64,000 nucleotides of DNA, taken from positions 186,001 to 250,000 of the forward strand of contig NZ_OY781982.1 in assembly GCF_963677565.1 (NCBI RefSeq). The letters are read 5' to 3'. Under the pieces are notes generated by a model. It had not been told where the DNA came from and did not search any database. It worked only from the letters and a program-made list of their open reading frames with translations. Below are positions 8,670 through 16,850 of the stretch, in pieces (the stretch's first letter is position 1; the number at the start of each line of letters is the position of its first letter). Made by a program: the position numbers and the translations under genes. The DNA is from an uncultured Draconibacterium sp. Lineage in GTDB: Bacteria; Bacteroidota; Bacteroidia; Bacteroidales; Prolixibacteraceae.

Positions 8670-9125
8670 TTATAAATACCGATAAACATCTTCTTTTCTG
8701 ATCCCTTCTTCAATAAATACTGATTCAACACCCAATTTCCTCACTTCGTTTATGTTACGGCTTTCGTCGTCGAAGAATACCATATCAGAGTATTCAAAGC
8801 CAAAATGCTTTTTGATTTTTGAGAAATGTTGGATTTTACTGCTTGGGTAGATTTCTTTCAGATCGAAATACTTGTCGATATCAAATAAGTGAAGCAGATC
8901 TTGCGCCCAGCCCGGCTCGAAAGTCCGTGACGCTGCGGCGATTTTTCGGTTCTTCATTTTTAATTTCTCCAATACAGGAATCACATCAGGATACAATTCT
9001 ATTTCATTGTTCGACTGATCGAGCAAGGCTCCGTCGCTCCAGTAATAAGGCGGATTTGTGGCATCGCACCAGGTTCCACCCGCATCCCAAAGCGTAAAGT
9101 CTAAATCAAAAACGAATAACTTCAT
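8670..9125 (-). CDS. MDP-1-like HAD phosphatase
   Basis: A 151-residue cytoplasmic HAD-superfamily hydrolase resembling magnesium-dependent phosphatase-1 (Acid_PPase family). Motif I is DLDFTLWD (residues 6-13, Asp nucleophile and acid). Motif II is AAASRT, and motif IV is FFDDESRN with the Mg-binding Asp pair. The small size without a cap domain matches MDP-1, which acts on protein phosphotyrosine or small sugar phosphates such as glycated-amine phosphates. The physiological substrate cannot be told. It is a single gene between the TRAP operon and a terminator. Confidence 0.85.
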   Translation of the reverse strand: MKLFVFDLDFTLWDAGGTWCDATNPPYYWSDGALLDQSNNEIELYPDVIPVLEKLKMKNRKIAAASRTFEPGWAQDLLHLFDIDKYFDLKEIYPSSKIQHFSKIKKHFGFEYSDMVFFDDESRNINEVRKLGVESVFIEEGIRKEDVYRYL

Positions 9126-9152
9126 GGCGACGAAAATAGAAAAAGTATACAG

Positions 9153-9198
9153 ATTTGTGTTTTATATCAACTCCTGCGAGCCAATATAAAACACAAAT
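9153..9198 (-). terminator. 15-bp perfect hairpin at the end of the TRAP/hexuronate operon
   Basis: ATTTGTGTTTTATAT (9153-9167) pairs perfectly with 9184-9198 across a 16-nt loop that itself contains CTC-CTGC-GAG. It sits 10 bp after the dctM stop and 28 bp before the HAD gene start, so it probably ends the operon. On the minus strand no immediate pure T-run follows, so efficiency is uncertain. Confidence 0.6.
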
Positions 9199-9207
9199 TT
9201 TAAGTCG

Positions 9208-10671
9208 TTAGAATCCAAGTGATTTTGGTAGCCACATCGAAATTTCCGGAATATAAGTTACCAGCAACAAACAAACAATCATTGCTATAAACATCGGAAT
9301 AAGTGGTTTTATCACCGTTTCAATCTTTACCTGACTTACACTACAACCAATGAACAAGAGGGATCCAACGGGCGGTGTTCCCAAACCTACACTCAGGTTC
9401 AGTACCATAATAATTCCGAAGTGAACCGGTTCCAAACCTAAATTGGTAACGATTGGTAAGAATATCGGAGTAAAAATCAGTACTGCCGGAGTCATGTCCA
9501 TGAACACGCCAACAAACAGCAGTATCATATTGATGATCAACAGGATTACAAATTTATTATCGCTTAATGCCAATAAAGCTTCACTTACGTTTTGCGGAAT
9601 ATTTTCATAGGCCATAATCCACGAAAGTCCGATACAGGTTGCCACAAGTAACAATACAAATGCGGTGGTTTTTACCGAACGTAAAATCACATCAGGAAGA
9701 TCTTTCAATGTCAATTCACGATAAATAAATGCCAGCACCAACGCATATAAAACGGCCACTGCCGATGCTTCTGTTGCAGTAAAGAAACCGGCCACAATAC
9801 CACCAATAACAATCACTAACATCATTAAACTCGGGAAAGCGCGCCAAAATGTTTTTAAGGCGTTTAATGCACCTTTTTTGTGTTTGCTGCCGTAATAGCC
9901 AATTCCACCCAAAAACAAAGCACCGATACCACCATAAATCGCTGTTGCAACTCCTGCTGAGAATGCACTGTTTACTTTTATCAAACCAACAACAACCAAA
10001 GCCAGTGATGCAATAACAGCAAAGAATTTACCGAGGTTGCGTACCATTCCTTTAAATCCGAAATGTTTGTACGAAAACATTCCCATTGCCACGGCCATAA
10101 TTGCCAATCCGGTTAAAATACCCGGTGCGTAGCCTGCAAGGAAAAGTGCGGTAATGGAAACACCACCACTGGCCAGCGAATATACAATGAGGATATTACT
10201 TGGCGGAATAGACAAACCTGTAGTTGCCGAAGTGATATTTACCGCGGCACTAAAGTTTTTGTCGTAACCTTCTTTGTTCATTTCAGGCATCATAATACTG
10301 CCAATTGCAGATGCCGATGCAGCAGCCGATCCGGAAATGGCTCCAAAAAGCATGTTCGCAAAAACATTTACAAACGCCAGTCCGGCAGGCCAGCGCCCAA
10401 CCAAAACACGTGCAAAATTAATGAGCCGGATAGCTATCCCGCCCTTGTTCATAATATTCCCCGCCAGTATAAAAAACGGAATAGCCAACAGTGCGAAACT
10501 ATCCAGCCCGGTTGCCATTCGCTGTGCAAACGTAGTTGCTGCAGGCAGTGGCATAATGGTTACCAGCATGGTTAATATCCCTGAAATCCCGATACTGATT
10601 GCAATGGGAACTCCAATTACAAGTAAAATTATAAAGCTTACTACAAGTACAATTACTCCTAAAAATTCCAT
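9208..10671 (-). CDS. dctM: TRAP transporter large permease (DctM), with extra central segment
   Basis: A 487-residue inner-membrane permease and the ion-coupled channel of a TRAP transporter. Typical DctM segments are visible: AIPFFILAGNIMNKGGIA near residue 62, GAISGSAAASASAIGSIMMPEM near 111 and the C-terminal VGLGTPPVGSLLF. The family is usually about 425-440 residues. The excess lies at roughly 205-275, where two additional hydrophobic stretches (FFAVIASLALVVVGLI and ATAIYGGIGALFLGGIGYY) precede the usual WRAFPSLMMLVIVIGGI helix. Its ATG overlaps the dctQ stop by one base (TAATG), implying translational coupling. A hexuronate substrate is inferred from the operon. Confidence 0.93.
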   Translation of the reverse strand: MEFLGVIVLVVSFIILLVIGVPIAISIGISGILTMLVTIMPLPAATTFAQRMATGLDSFALLAIPFFILAGNIMNKGGIAIRLINFARVLVGRWPAGLAFVNVFANMLFGAISGSAAASASAIGSIMMPEMNKEGYDKNFSAAVNITSATTGLSIPPSNILIVYSLASGGVSITALFLAGYAPGILTGLAIMAVAMGMFSYKHFGFKGMVRNLGKFFAVIASLALVVVGLIKVNSAFSAGVATAIYGGIGALFLGGIGYYGSKHKKGALNALKTFWRAFPSLMMLVIVIGGIVAGFFTATEASAVAVLYALVLAFIYRELTLKDLPDVILRSVKTTAFVLLLVATCIGLSWIMAYENIPQNVSEALLALSDNKFVILLIINMILLFVGVFMDMTPAVLIFTPIFLPIVTNLGLEPVHFGIIMVLNLSVGLGTPPVGSLLFIGCSVSQVKIETVIKPLIPMFIAMIVCLLLVTYIPEISMWLPKSLGF

Positions 10672-11141
10672 TACTCTTCAATATTTTGGTTCAGTGAATT
10701 ATCAATAGCATAATAAATTATAAGCAATCCGCTTAGCGGAACGATAAGATAAACGTAGCCTAGTGGCAACGCCAGAGCCGCCGATTTTACCTGTAGGTAG
10801 AAACGGGTGTAAACGAGCCACGAGCCGCCAACAACCATTACAAACAAGGCAAAAAGGCCAACCAGCGAATTAATAATAATTTGCAGACGGCGTTTTTTTG
10901 CACCTTTCATTTTTTGCAACATCAGGTCGATGGCGAGGTGTTCGTTTTTACCGGCCACATAAGCGGCCCCCAACATACCTACCCAAATTAAAAGAAAGCC
11001 GGCCAGCTCATCGGTGAACGAGCTTGGTGCGGACAAAACATAGCGGCTAAATACCTGCCAAAGCACATCGAGTACCAATATGCTCATAATCGAAACCAAT
11101 ATGATCTCGATTATTTTATCTATTTTTTCTCTGATAGTCAT
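10671..11141 (-). CDS. dctQ: TRAP transporter small permease (DctQ)
   Basis: A 156-residue membrane protein with four predicted helices: about 14-34, 48-64, 88-110 and 125-147. It carries the DctQ hallmark around residues 40-70 (SFTDELAGFLLIWVGMLGAAYVAGKNEHLAID). It forms the membrane complex with DctM, whose start overlaps its stop, and works with the upstream binding protein DctP. Length is normal for the family. Confidence 0.92.
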   Translation of the reverse strand: MTIREKIDKIIEIILVSIMSILVLDVLWQVFSRYVLSAPSSFTDELAGFLLIWVGMLGAAYVAGKNEHLAIDLMLQKMKGAKKRRLQIIINSLVGLFALFVMVVGGSWLVYTRFYLQVKSAALALPLGYVYLIVPLSGLLIIYYAIDNSLNQNIEE

Positions 11142-11161
11142 AACCTTTTTGTTATCGGTTT

Positions 11162-12145
11162 CTATTTCACGGCTTCGATGCGACGAAGTATATCGCCCAA
11201 AACTTCGTCTTGTCTGTACTTATCCAATAACGGGGCGACTTTCTTTGCGAATAGTTCTTTGTCAGGATAATTGATTTTAACACCATTCTCCTGAACAATT
11301 CGTAATGATTCCTCAACCGATTCTGCCCAATATTTTCGTTCAACAGGAACCGATTCGTCGGCAGCTTCCTGCAGCCATTTTTGTTCCTGCTCGGTTAAAG
11401 TATTCCACACTTTTGTACTGATGATCAGCACATCGGGCACACAGGTATGTTCATCTAATGAGTACTGTTTACAAACCTCGTAATGGTGCGAAGTATATAG
11501 ACTTGGCTCGTTGTTTTCGGCGCCGTCAACCACTCCACTTTGCAGTGCGGTATATAATTCGCCCCACGAAATAGGAGTTGGAGAACCACCCAAAGCACGC
11601 ACCATTTCCATGGCAGACTGACTTTTCATCACCCTGATTTTCAAGCCTTTCAAGTCGTCAGGAGTGTTAATAGGCTTGTCGATGGTATAAAAACTACGGA
11701 AACCGGCATCGTAAAAACACAGTCCGCGAATCCAGTATTCTTCAGTACCCAACAACAATTCTTTGCCAATTTCTCCATCAAAAACTTTAAATGAATGTTC
11801 TTTCGAGCGAAATACATAAGGCAGACCCAGTGCTTTGAATTTTGGGGTAAAACTTTCCATTACCGCTGCCGAAACTTTGGTAATTGCCAGGCTTCCGATC
11901 TGCAATAATTCGACACACTGTTGCTCGGAACCCAACTGTCCGCTGGGATAAATATCAATAGTCAGTTTTCCGCCTGATTTTTCTGCCAAACGCTCGGCCA
12001 TAAACTCCATTCCCTTGTGTACCGGGTGAGTTGGGTCGAGACCGTGAGCCAGTTTTAAGACTTTATGTTGTTTGGTTTCGGTGCATCCCAAAAGAAATAT
12101 CACCACAAAAACCAAAGAAAAAGCTTTAAAGATTTTAGTTCTCAT
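11162..12145 (-). CDS. dctP: TRAP transporter solute-binding lipoprotein (DctP)
   Basis: A 327-residue periplasmic solute receptor. The signal ends in the lipobox LLGC with Cys21, so it is membrane-tethered rather than soluble, as is usual in Bacteroidota. Family landmarks are the start of the mature domain (KLAHGLDPTHPVHKGMEFMAERL), the Arg-bearing binding strand LKGLKIRVMKS and GELYTALQSGVVDGAEN. The Arg usually salt-bridges the carboxylate of an organic-acid ligand. Placed 20 bp upstream of dctQ and downstream of eda, it probably captures galacturonate, glucuronate or a related uronate (inference from context). Confidence 0.92.
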   Translation of the reverse strand: MRTKIFKAFSLVFVVIFLLGCTETKQHKVLKLAHGLDPTHPVHKGMEFMAERLAEKSGGKLTIDIYPSGQLGSEQQCVELLQIGSLAITKVSAAVMESFTPKFKALGLPYVFRSKEHSFKVFDGEIGKELLLGTEEYWIRGLCFYDAGFRSFYTIDKPINTPDDLKGLKIRVMKSQSAMEMVRALGGSPTPISWGELYTALQSGVVDGAENNEPSLYTSHHYEVCKQYSLDEHTCVPDVLIISTKVWNTLTEQEQKWLQEAADESVPVERKYWAESVEESLRIVQENGVKINYPDKELFAKKVAPLLDKYRQDEVLGDILRRIEAVK

Positions 12146-12188
12146 TAGATAAAATTGATTTAGTGTTTCGCCATTTTAGGCCAAAGTT

Positions 12189-12860
12189 TTATGTTGTCAG
12201 GTCACTTATAATTTTCAGTGCCCCGGCACATTTTTCGGTAATATATGCATAATTTTTTTCGGCCAAAACTTCTTTCGGGAACAACTGCGAACCCATTCCC
12301 ACACAAGTTACACCGGCGTCAAACCATTGTTTTAGGTTATCTTCGTCAGGAGATACACCACCGGTTGGCATTATGCTGGCATAAGGCATCGGCCCTTTTA
12401 CGGCTTTTACAAAGCTTGGTCCACCCACTTGCGATCCGGGGAAGATTTTAACCACCTCGGCACCTAATTCGTGTGCGCGGCCAATTTCGGTTACTGAACC
12501 GCAACCCGGACTCCAGGCAATTTTTCGCTTGTTGCAAACTTTCGCAGTGGCTTCGTCGATTAGTGGAGCAACCACAAAGTTGGTTCCCAAAGCGATGTAC
12601 ATGGCAGCTGTAGCCTCATCAACTATCGAACCAACTCCCATAATCATTTCCGGGCATTCTTTAATGGCCCATTTATTTAATTCAGCAAAAACAAGTGTCG
12701 CAAAATCGCCGCGGTTGGTGAATTCGAATAAACGAACACCGCCATCGTAACAGGCTTTTACCACCGCCTTACAAACTTCTACATCCTGATGATAGAACAC
12801 CGGCACCATTCCGGTTTCTTTCATTTTTAATGCTACTTCTATTCTTGAAAATCTTGCCAT
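12189..12860 (-). CDS. eda: 2-keto-3-deoxy-6-phosphogluconate aldolase (KHG/KDPG aldolase)
   Basis: A 223-residue cytoplasmic class I aldolase that splits KDPG into pyruvate and glyceraldehyde 3-phosphate, the last step of the hexuronate branch. Active-site residues are visible in family positions: Glu46 and Arg50 in FEFTNR, and the Schiff-base Lys138 in AEVVKIFPG. A phosphate-binding glycine loop follows (MPTGGV). The length is normal. It lies between kdgK (upstream, across a 92-bp spacer with an inverted repeat) and the TRAP genes, 43 bp ahead of dctP. Confidence 0.95.
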   Translation of the reverse strand: MARFSRIEVALKMKETGMVPVFYHQDVEVCKAVVKACYDGGVRLFEFTNRGDFATLVFAELNKWAIKECPEMIMGVGSIVDEATAAMYIALGTNFVVAPLIDEATAKVCNKRKIAWSPGCGSVTEIGRAHELGAEVVKIFPGSQVGGPSFVKAVKGPMPYASIMPTGGVSPDEDNLKQWFDAGVTCVGMGSQLFPKEVLAEKNYAYITEKCAGALKIISDLTT

Positions 12861-12875
12861 TTTTTATGCGTTTTT

Positions 12876-12934
12876 AGTTTTCAGTCGCAATTTTCAGTTC
12901 TATATGAACTGACTATTCTTGCTGACTGAAAACT
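12876..12934. repeat. nested inverted repeat between kdgK and eda
   Basis: The outer arms AGTTTTCAGTC (12876-12886) and its exact complement at 12924-12934 enclose a second perfect stem CAGTTC/GAACTG (12895-12900, 12906-12911). The word TTTTCAGT and its complement recur within the 59 bases, resembling a small palindromic repeat element rather than a terminator; no T-run follows. Confidence 0.75.
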
Positions 12935-12952
12935 GAGACTATTTACTGTTTT

Positions 12953-14053
12953 TTAGCGGTCAACACGCGCGCTTCCGCCGCCCATTATTTTTTCTACCTC
13001 TGACAATGTTGCCATGGTGGTATCACCCGGAGTCGTCATTGCCAATGCTCCGTGCGCAGCACCATATTCTACTGCTTTTGCGCCGTCATTAAATTCCAGG
13101 AAACCATAAATTAAACCGGATGCAAAGCTGTCGCCACCGCCTACACGATCCATAATTTCAAGATCTTCGCGGTGTTGCGCTTCATGAATTACACCATCAG
13201 CATAACAAATTGCTCCCCATGAATTTACTGTTGCTGTTTTTACTGTACGTAATGTTGTAGCAATCACTTTGAAATTTGGAAATTCGGCAACCGCATTTTC
13301 AATCATGCTTTTGTAACCTGCCAAATCCAGTTCTTTCAGATTCTCTTCGTTACCGGCCACTTCAAGTCCTAAACAAGCTGTAAAATCTTCTTCGTTACCG
13401 ATCATTACATCCACATATTTTGCAATCTCACGGTTTACTTCCTGCGCTTTTTCTTCGCCACCAATTGCTTTCCAAAGCGATGGACGGTAATTCAAATCGT
13501 AAGAAACAATGGTACCATATTTCTTGGCAATTTTTACGGCTTCAATAACCGTTTCTGCTGCGGTTTCCGATAATGCTGCAAAAATACCACCGGTATGCAT
13601 CCAACGTACGCCAAGTGTTCCGAATATATGTTCCCAGTCGATATCGCCGGGTTTTAATTGCGATGCTGCCGTATTTCCACGATCGGAAACACCTTTTGCT
13701 CCGCGAATTCCAAATCCTCTTTCTGTGAAATTTAATCCGTTACGAACGGTACGACCACAACCATCATAATCTACCCATTTTACAAATTGTGTATCCAGTC
13801 CGCCCTGAAGCATAAAATCTTCAATCAGGGCACCAACTTCGTTGTCGGCCAATGCCGTTATAATCGCTGTTTTCTTTCCAAAACATCTCCTCAGACCGCG
13901 GGAAACGTTGTATTCACCACCGCCTTCCCAGGCGCGGAACTGACGTGTGGTTCTTATTCTGCCCTCACCCGGATCAAGTCTTAACATTACTTCGCCCAGC
14001 GAGATACAGTCGTATGTACATTCGGATTTTGATTTAATCTCCAATTTTGCCAT
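12953..14053 (-). CDS. kdgK: 2-keto-3-deoxygluconate kinase (PfkB/ribokinase family)
   Basis: A 366-residue kinase that converts KDG to KDPG. The N-terminal region matches sugar kinases of this branch (CISLGEVMLRLDPGEGRIRTTRQFRAWEGGGEYNV, split here only by my reading). The C-terminal PfkB signature DRVGGGDSFASGLIYG holds the anion-hole glycines and the catalytic Asp. It is slightly longer than the usual 310-340 residues. A 14-bp palindrome lies 18 bp upstream of its start codon, so it may have its own regulated promoter. It is followed by eda, giving the adjacent kinase-aldolase pair of the pathway. Confidence 0.93.
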   Translation of the reverse strand: MAKLEIKSKSECTYDCISLGEVMLRLDPGEGRIRTTRQFRAWEGGGEYNVSRGLRRCFGKKTAIITALADNEVGALIEDFMLQGGLDTQFVKWVDYDGCGRTVRNGLNFTERGFGIRGAKGVSDRGNTAASQLKPGDIDWEHIFGTLGVRWMHTGGIFAALSETAAETVIEAVKIAKKYGTIVSYDLNYRPSLWKAIGGEEKAQEVNREIAKYVDVMIGNEEDFTACLGLEVAGNEENLKELDLAGYKSMIENAVAEFPNFKVIATTLRTVKTATVNSWGAICYADGVIHEAQHREDLEIMDRVGGGDSFASGLIYGFLEFNDGAKAVEYGAAHGALAMTTPGDTTMATLSEVEKIMGGGSARVDR

Positions 14054-14070
14054 GATTTAGTTTTTATTTA

Positions 14071-14084
14071 TGCAATCGATTGCA
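14071..14084. promoter_or_regulatory. LacI-type palindromic operator upstream of kdgK
   Basis: TGCAATCGATTGCA is a perfect 14-bp palindrome with the central CpG typical of LacI-family operators. It lies 18-31 bp before the kdgK start in the 88-bp uxaC-kdgK gap. No LacI-family gene is present in the window. Confidence 0.6.
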
Positions 14085-14141
14085 AAGATACGATTCTTCC
14101 ATATTAAATTGCATGATCGCCTAAAAATCAATATGTTTTTA

Positions 14142-15542
14142 CTAAAAATTAAAATAAGCTTTTGCGTTATTGAAACAGATATTTTCAACCATGCTTCCCA
14201 ACAGCTCCATATCGTAAGGAATTTCGCCGTTTTCAACATCGTTACCTAACAAATTACATAAAGTACGGCGGAAATATTCGTGACGCGTATACGACAGGTA
14301 ACTGCGTGAATCCGTTAACATTCCCACAAAACGACTTAATAAGCCAAGATTCGATAAGGCCTGCATTTGTTTTTCCATGCCGTCTTTCTGATCGAGGAAC
14401 CACCAGCCGGAACCGTACTGCATTTTTCCGGGAACAGAACCATCCTGGAAATTTCCGATCATCGTTGCCATCAGTTCGTTGTCGCGAGGATTCAGGTTGT
14501 ATAAAATCGTTTTCGACAGTTTATTTTCCATATCCAGTCGATCCAACAATCTCGAAAGTGGTCGTGCAATATCAAAATCGCCAATCGAATCAAAGCCTGT
14601 ATCAGGACCAAGTTTGTTGAACAAGCGCGTATTATTATTACGTAATGCACCAATATGGAATTGCTGTGTCCATCCGCGAGAGTGATCCATAATTCCAAAT
14701 TCGTATAACATACACGACTGGAATTTCACCACCTCTTCTTTTGTAAGGGTACCTCCTTTGCGAACTTTACCAAATATCTTTTCAATTTCTGCTTCAGTAT
14801 AATCTTCTGCCAAAACGGTTTCAACACCATGATCGCTTAAACGACAGCCGTTCTGATGGAAAAACTCATGACGATCGTCCAGTGCATCCATTAAATCGCC
14901 AAAGCTCTTTATATTCATATTTGCCGCTTCTTCAAGCTGGCTCAGATAATCATTATATGATGCTGCATTTTCTACTGCCATTGCTTTATCGGGGCGCCAG
15001 GCGGGTAATACATTTGTTTCAAAACCGTCAGCTTTTATGGCTCGATGATATTCCAGTGAATCCACCGGATCGTCGGTTGTGCAAATGGTATGAACGTTGG
15101 CCTTTTTGATGATTCCACGACATGAATATTCGGGTGTTTGCAATTTGGCATTACATTCTTCCCAAACCTCTTTGGCAGTGGCCGGACTTAAAACTTTATC
15201 GATTCCAAAGAATTTTTTCAATTCCAAATGTGTCCAGTGAAACAGCGGGTTGCGTAAAGTATGTGGCACTGTTTCTGCCCACTTTTCAAATTTTTCCCAG
15301 TCGCTGGCATTTCCGGTACAGTACTTTTCGGCAACACCGTTGGTACGCATTCCGCGCCACTTATAGTGGTCGCCGTACAACCAAATCTGCGTGATATTAT
15401 CATACTCTTTATCCTCAGCAATCTCCTGCGGATTAATATGACAGTGGTAATCGAAGATCGGCATTTTAGCCGCATGATTGTGATATAGTTCCTTTGCAAC
15501 ATCTGTTTGCAGAAGGAAATCTTTGTCCATAAATTGTTTCAT
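14142..15542 (-). CDS. uxaC: glucuronate/galacturonate isomerase
   Basis: A 466-residue uronate isomerase that converts D-glucuronate to D-fructuronate and D-galacturonate to D-tagaturonate. The amidohydrolase-like His pair is present near the N-terminus (FDYHCHINPQEIA at 30-42), followed by the family segments YGDHYKWRGMRTNGV and SFGDLMDALDDRHEFFHQNGC. The length is standard. It is downstream of uxaE (60 bp) and upstream of kdgK (88 bp). With UxaE, both uronates can converge on fructuronate. The mannonate steps UxuB and UxuA are not in this window. Confidence 0.96.
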   Translation of the reverse strand: MKQFMDKDFLLQTDVAKELYHNHAAKMPIFDYHCHINPQEIAEDKEYDNITQIWLYGDHYKWRGMRTNGVAEKYCTGNASDWEKFEKWAETVPHTLRNPLFHWTHLELKKFFGIDKVLSPATAKEVWEECNAKLQTPEYSCRGIIKKANVHTICTTDDPVDSLEYHRAIKADGFETNVLPAWRPDKAMAVENAASYNDYLSQLEEAANMNIKSFGDLMDALDDRHEFFHQNGCRLSDHGVETVLAEDYTEAEIEKIFGKVRKGGTLTKEEVVKFQSCMLYEFGIMDHSRGWTQQFHIGALRNNNTRLFNKLGPDTGFDSIGDFDIARPLSRLLDRLDMENKLSKTILYNLNPRDNELMATMIGNFQDGSVPGKMQYGSGWWFLDQKDGMEKQMQALSNLGLLSRFVGMLTDSRSYLSYTRHEYFRRTLCNLLGNDVENGEIPYDMELLGSMVENICFNNAKAYFNF

Positions 15543-15552
15543 AATTGTATCT

Positions 15553-15595
15553 AAGTCGGAAGTCAGAAGTCGGTAGCCCGAAGTCAGAAGTCCGG
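15553..15595. repeat. short GAAGTC direct repeats between uxaE and uxaC
   Basis: The word AAGTC(G/A/C)GAAGTC recurs: AAGTCGGAAGTCAGAAGTCGG followed by CGAAGTCAGAAGTCCGG. These degenerate 7-bp units fill most of the 60-bp intercistronic gap. A similar string is found at 59522-59548. No function can be assigned. Confidence 0.6.
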
Positions 15596-15602
15596 AGTTA
15601 TA

Positions 15603-16850
15603 TTATAAGTCGAATAATCTTTTTAAGTGTCGGTCATAAATATTTTCTTCCACACATCCACCTACAACGTCTGCGTATTTTTCAAGCAAGCCGGTGTAGC
15701 GTTCGCCCATTTCGGCAGCAACTTTATAACCCACATGAATTAATTGGCGGAAGTTTCGATTATAATCAGCATGTCCGGGAATATGGCGTAAAGTGTTTCC
15801 AAATTTTTCGCCTGTCCAGCTTTCAACCTCATCAGCCGAAGGAAGTTTTGAATTGTCGATATCGATCACATCAGCATACGGAGCACAAAGCTCTTCTTTT
15901 CTGTCGAGTGCTTTTGTATATATTTCTTTTGCTGCGGCCAAACCTTCGTCGCCCGAAATAGCCAAACCAATCACTTCTTCCAGCCAGGTTGTTCCGGCTG
16001 TTTTTACGTGAAGTCCCTTATCGTACTTTTTAATGATATCGGCCATTATCGGGTAAATCGTAAATTTATCCGATCCCGAATGAACGCTCAACTTGAGATC
16101 AGCCGGCAAGCCAAATTCTTTTACGGCATAGTCGATAACCAAAACATCCTGCTCAAATTCTTTGGCAAACTGCTCTGCATCGCCCACATAATCAACCCCT
16201 TTATTAAAACGGCCTGTAAATTTCGGAGCAATGGTTTGTGCGGGAATATTTTCGTTGGCGATCATTTTTAATATAAAAAATAGTTCAACCGGAGTTTGTG
16301 GCGCTTCAACTTCGTCCATTGAAACTTCGGTAACAAAATTGCCTTTTCCTTTAGCAGCCTCAATGTGACGGTAAATTTTACCTGCCTCTTTTATTGCTGC
16401 CAGGTATTTCGTAGCAACTTCATCTAAAAGTACGTCAGAAATTTCGATACTTTCATTAATTCCAGGAATATTTACACTCACACCCAACGACTTACACGAT
16501 TCTTTAAAAGCCGCAACGTCTTCTGCTGGCGACTCGTTACCAATATACATCGCAACATCAAGTGTGAAAAAATTACTTGGTTCAATGAAACGGTCTACAT
16601 TTCCCAGGTTAATATGATCGGCATCCACAAAGTAAGGAGCTTCCCAGCCTAATGCTTTTACTGCTGCGTCGGCTTCACTTCGGGTTCCTGATGGTTCCGA
16701 ATGAACGATATCGTGTTCGCGATTCGACTTGTTCCAAACCGGAGTTACTTCAACTCCTTGTCTATTTGCTTTGATTAGGGCACTGAGTTGCGCCTCTCCT
16801 TCGTGATTGAAGCGGTCGCCCACTCCAAAACTGTATTTTCCGAATTTCAT
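15603..16850 (-). CDS. uxaE: tagaturonate epimerase (UxaE family)
   Basis: A 415-residue protein matching the tagaturonate/fructuronate 3-epimerase family, which interconverts D-tagaturonate and D-fructuronate and so replaces the UxaA/UxaB route for galacturonate. The N-terminus (KFGKYSFGVGDRFNHEGEAQLSALIKA) and the SVHSGSDKF motif, likely metal and substrate contacts, are characteristic. No signal peptide is present, so it acts in the cytoplasm. It is the first gene of the minus-strand hexuronate run with an imperfect 20-bp palindrome 38 bp upstream. Assignment rests on recognition of the family and on perfect pathway context. Confidence 0.88.
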   Translation of the reverse strand: MKFGKYSFGVGDRFNHEGEAQLSALIKANRQGVEVTPVWNKSNREHDIVHSEPSGTRSEADAAVKALGWEAPYFVDADHINLGNVDRFIEPSNFFTLDVAMYIGNESPAEDVAAFKESCKSLGVSVNIPGINESIEISDVLLDEVATKYLAAIKEAGKIYRHIEAAKGKGNFVTEVSMDEVEAPQTPVELFFILKMIANENIPAQTIAPKFTGRFNKGVDYVGDAEQFAKEFEQDVLVIDYAVKEFGLPADLKLSVHSGSDKFTIYPIMADIIKKYDKGLHVKTAGTTWLEEVIGLAISGDEGLAAAKEIYTKALDRKEELCAPYADVIDIDNSKLPSADEVESWTGEKFGNTLRHIPGHADYNRNFRQLIHVGYKVAAEMGERYTGLLEKYADVVGGCVEENIYDRHLKRLFDL

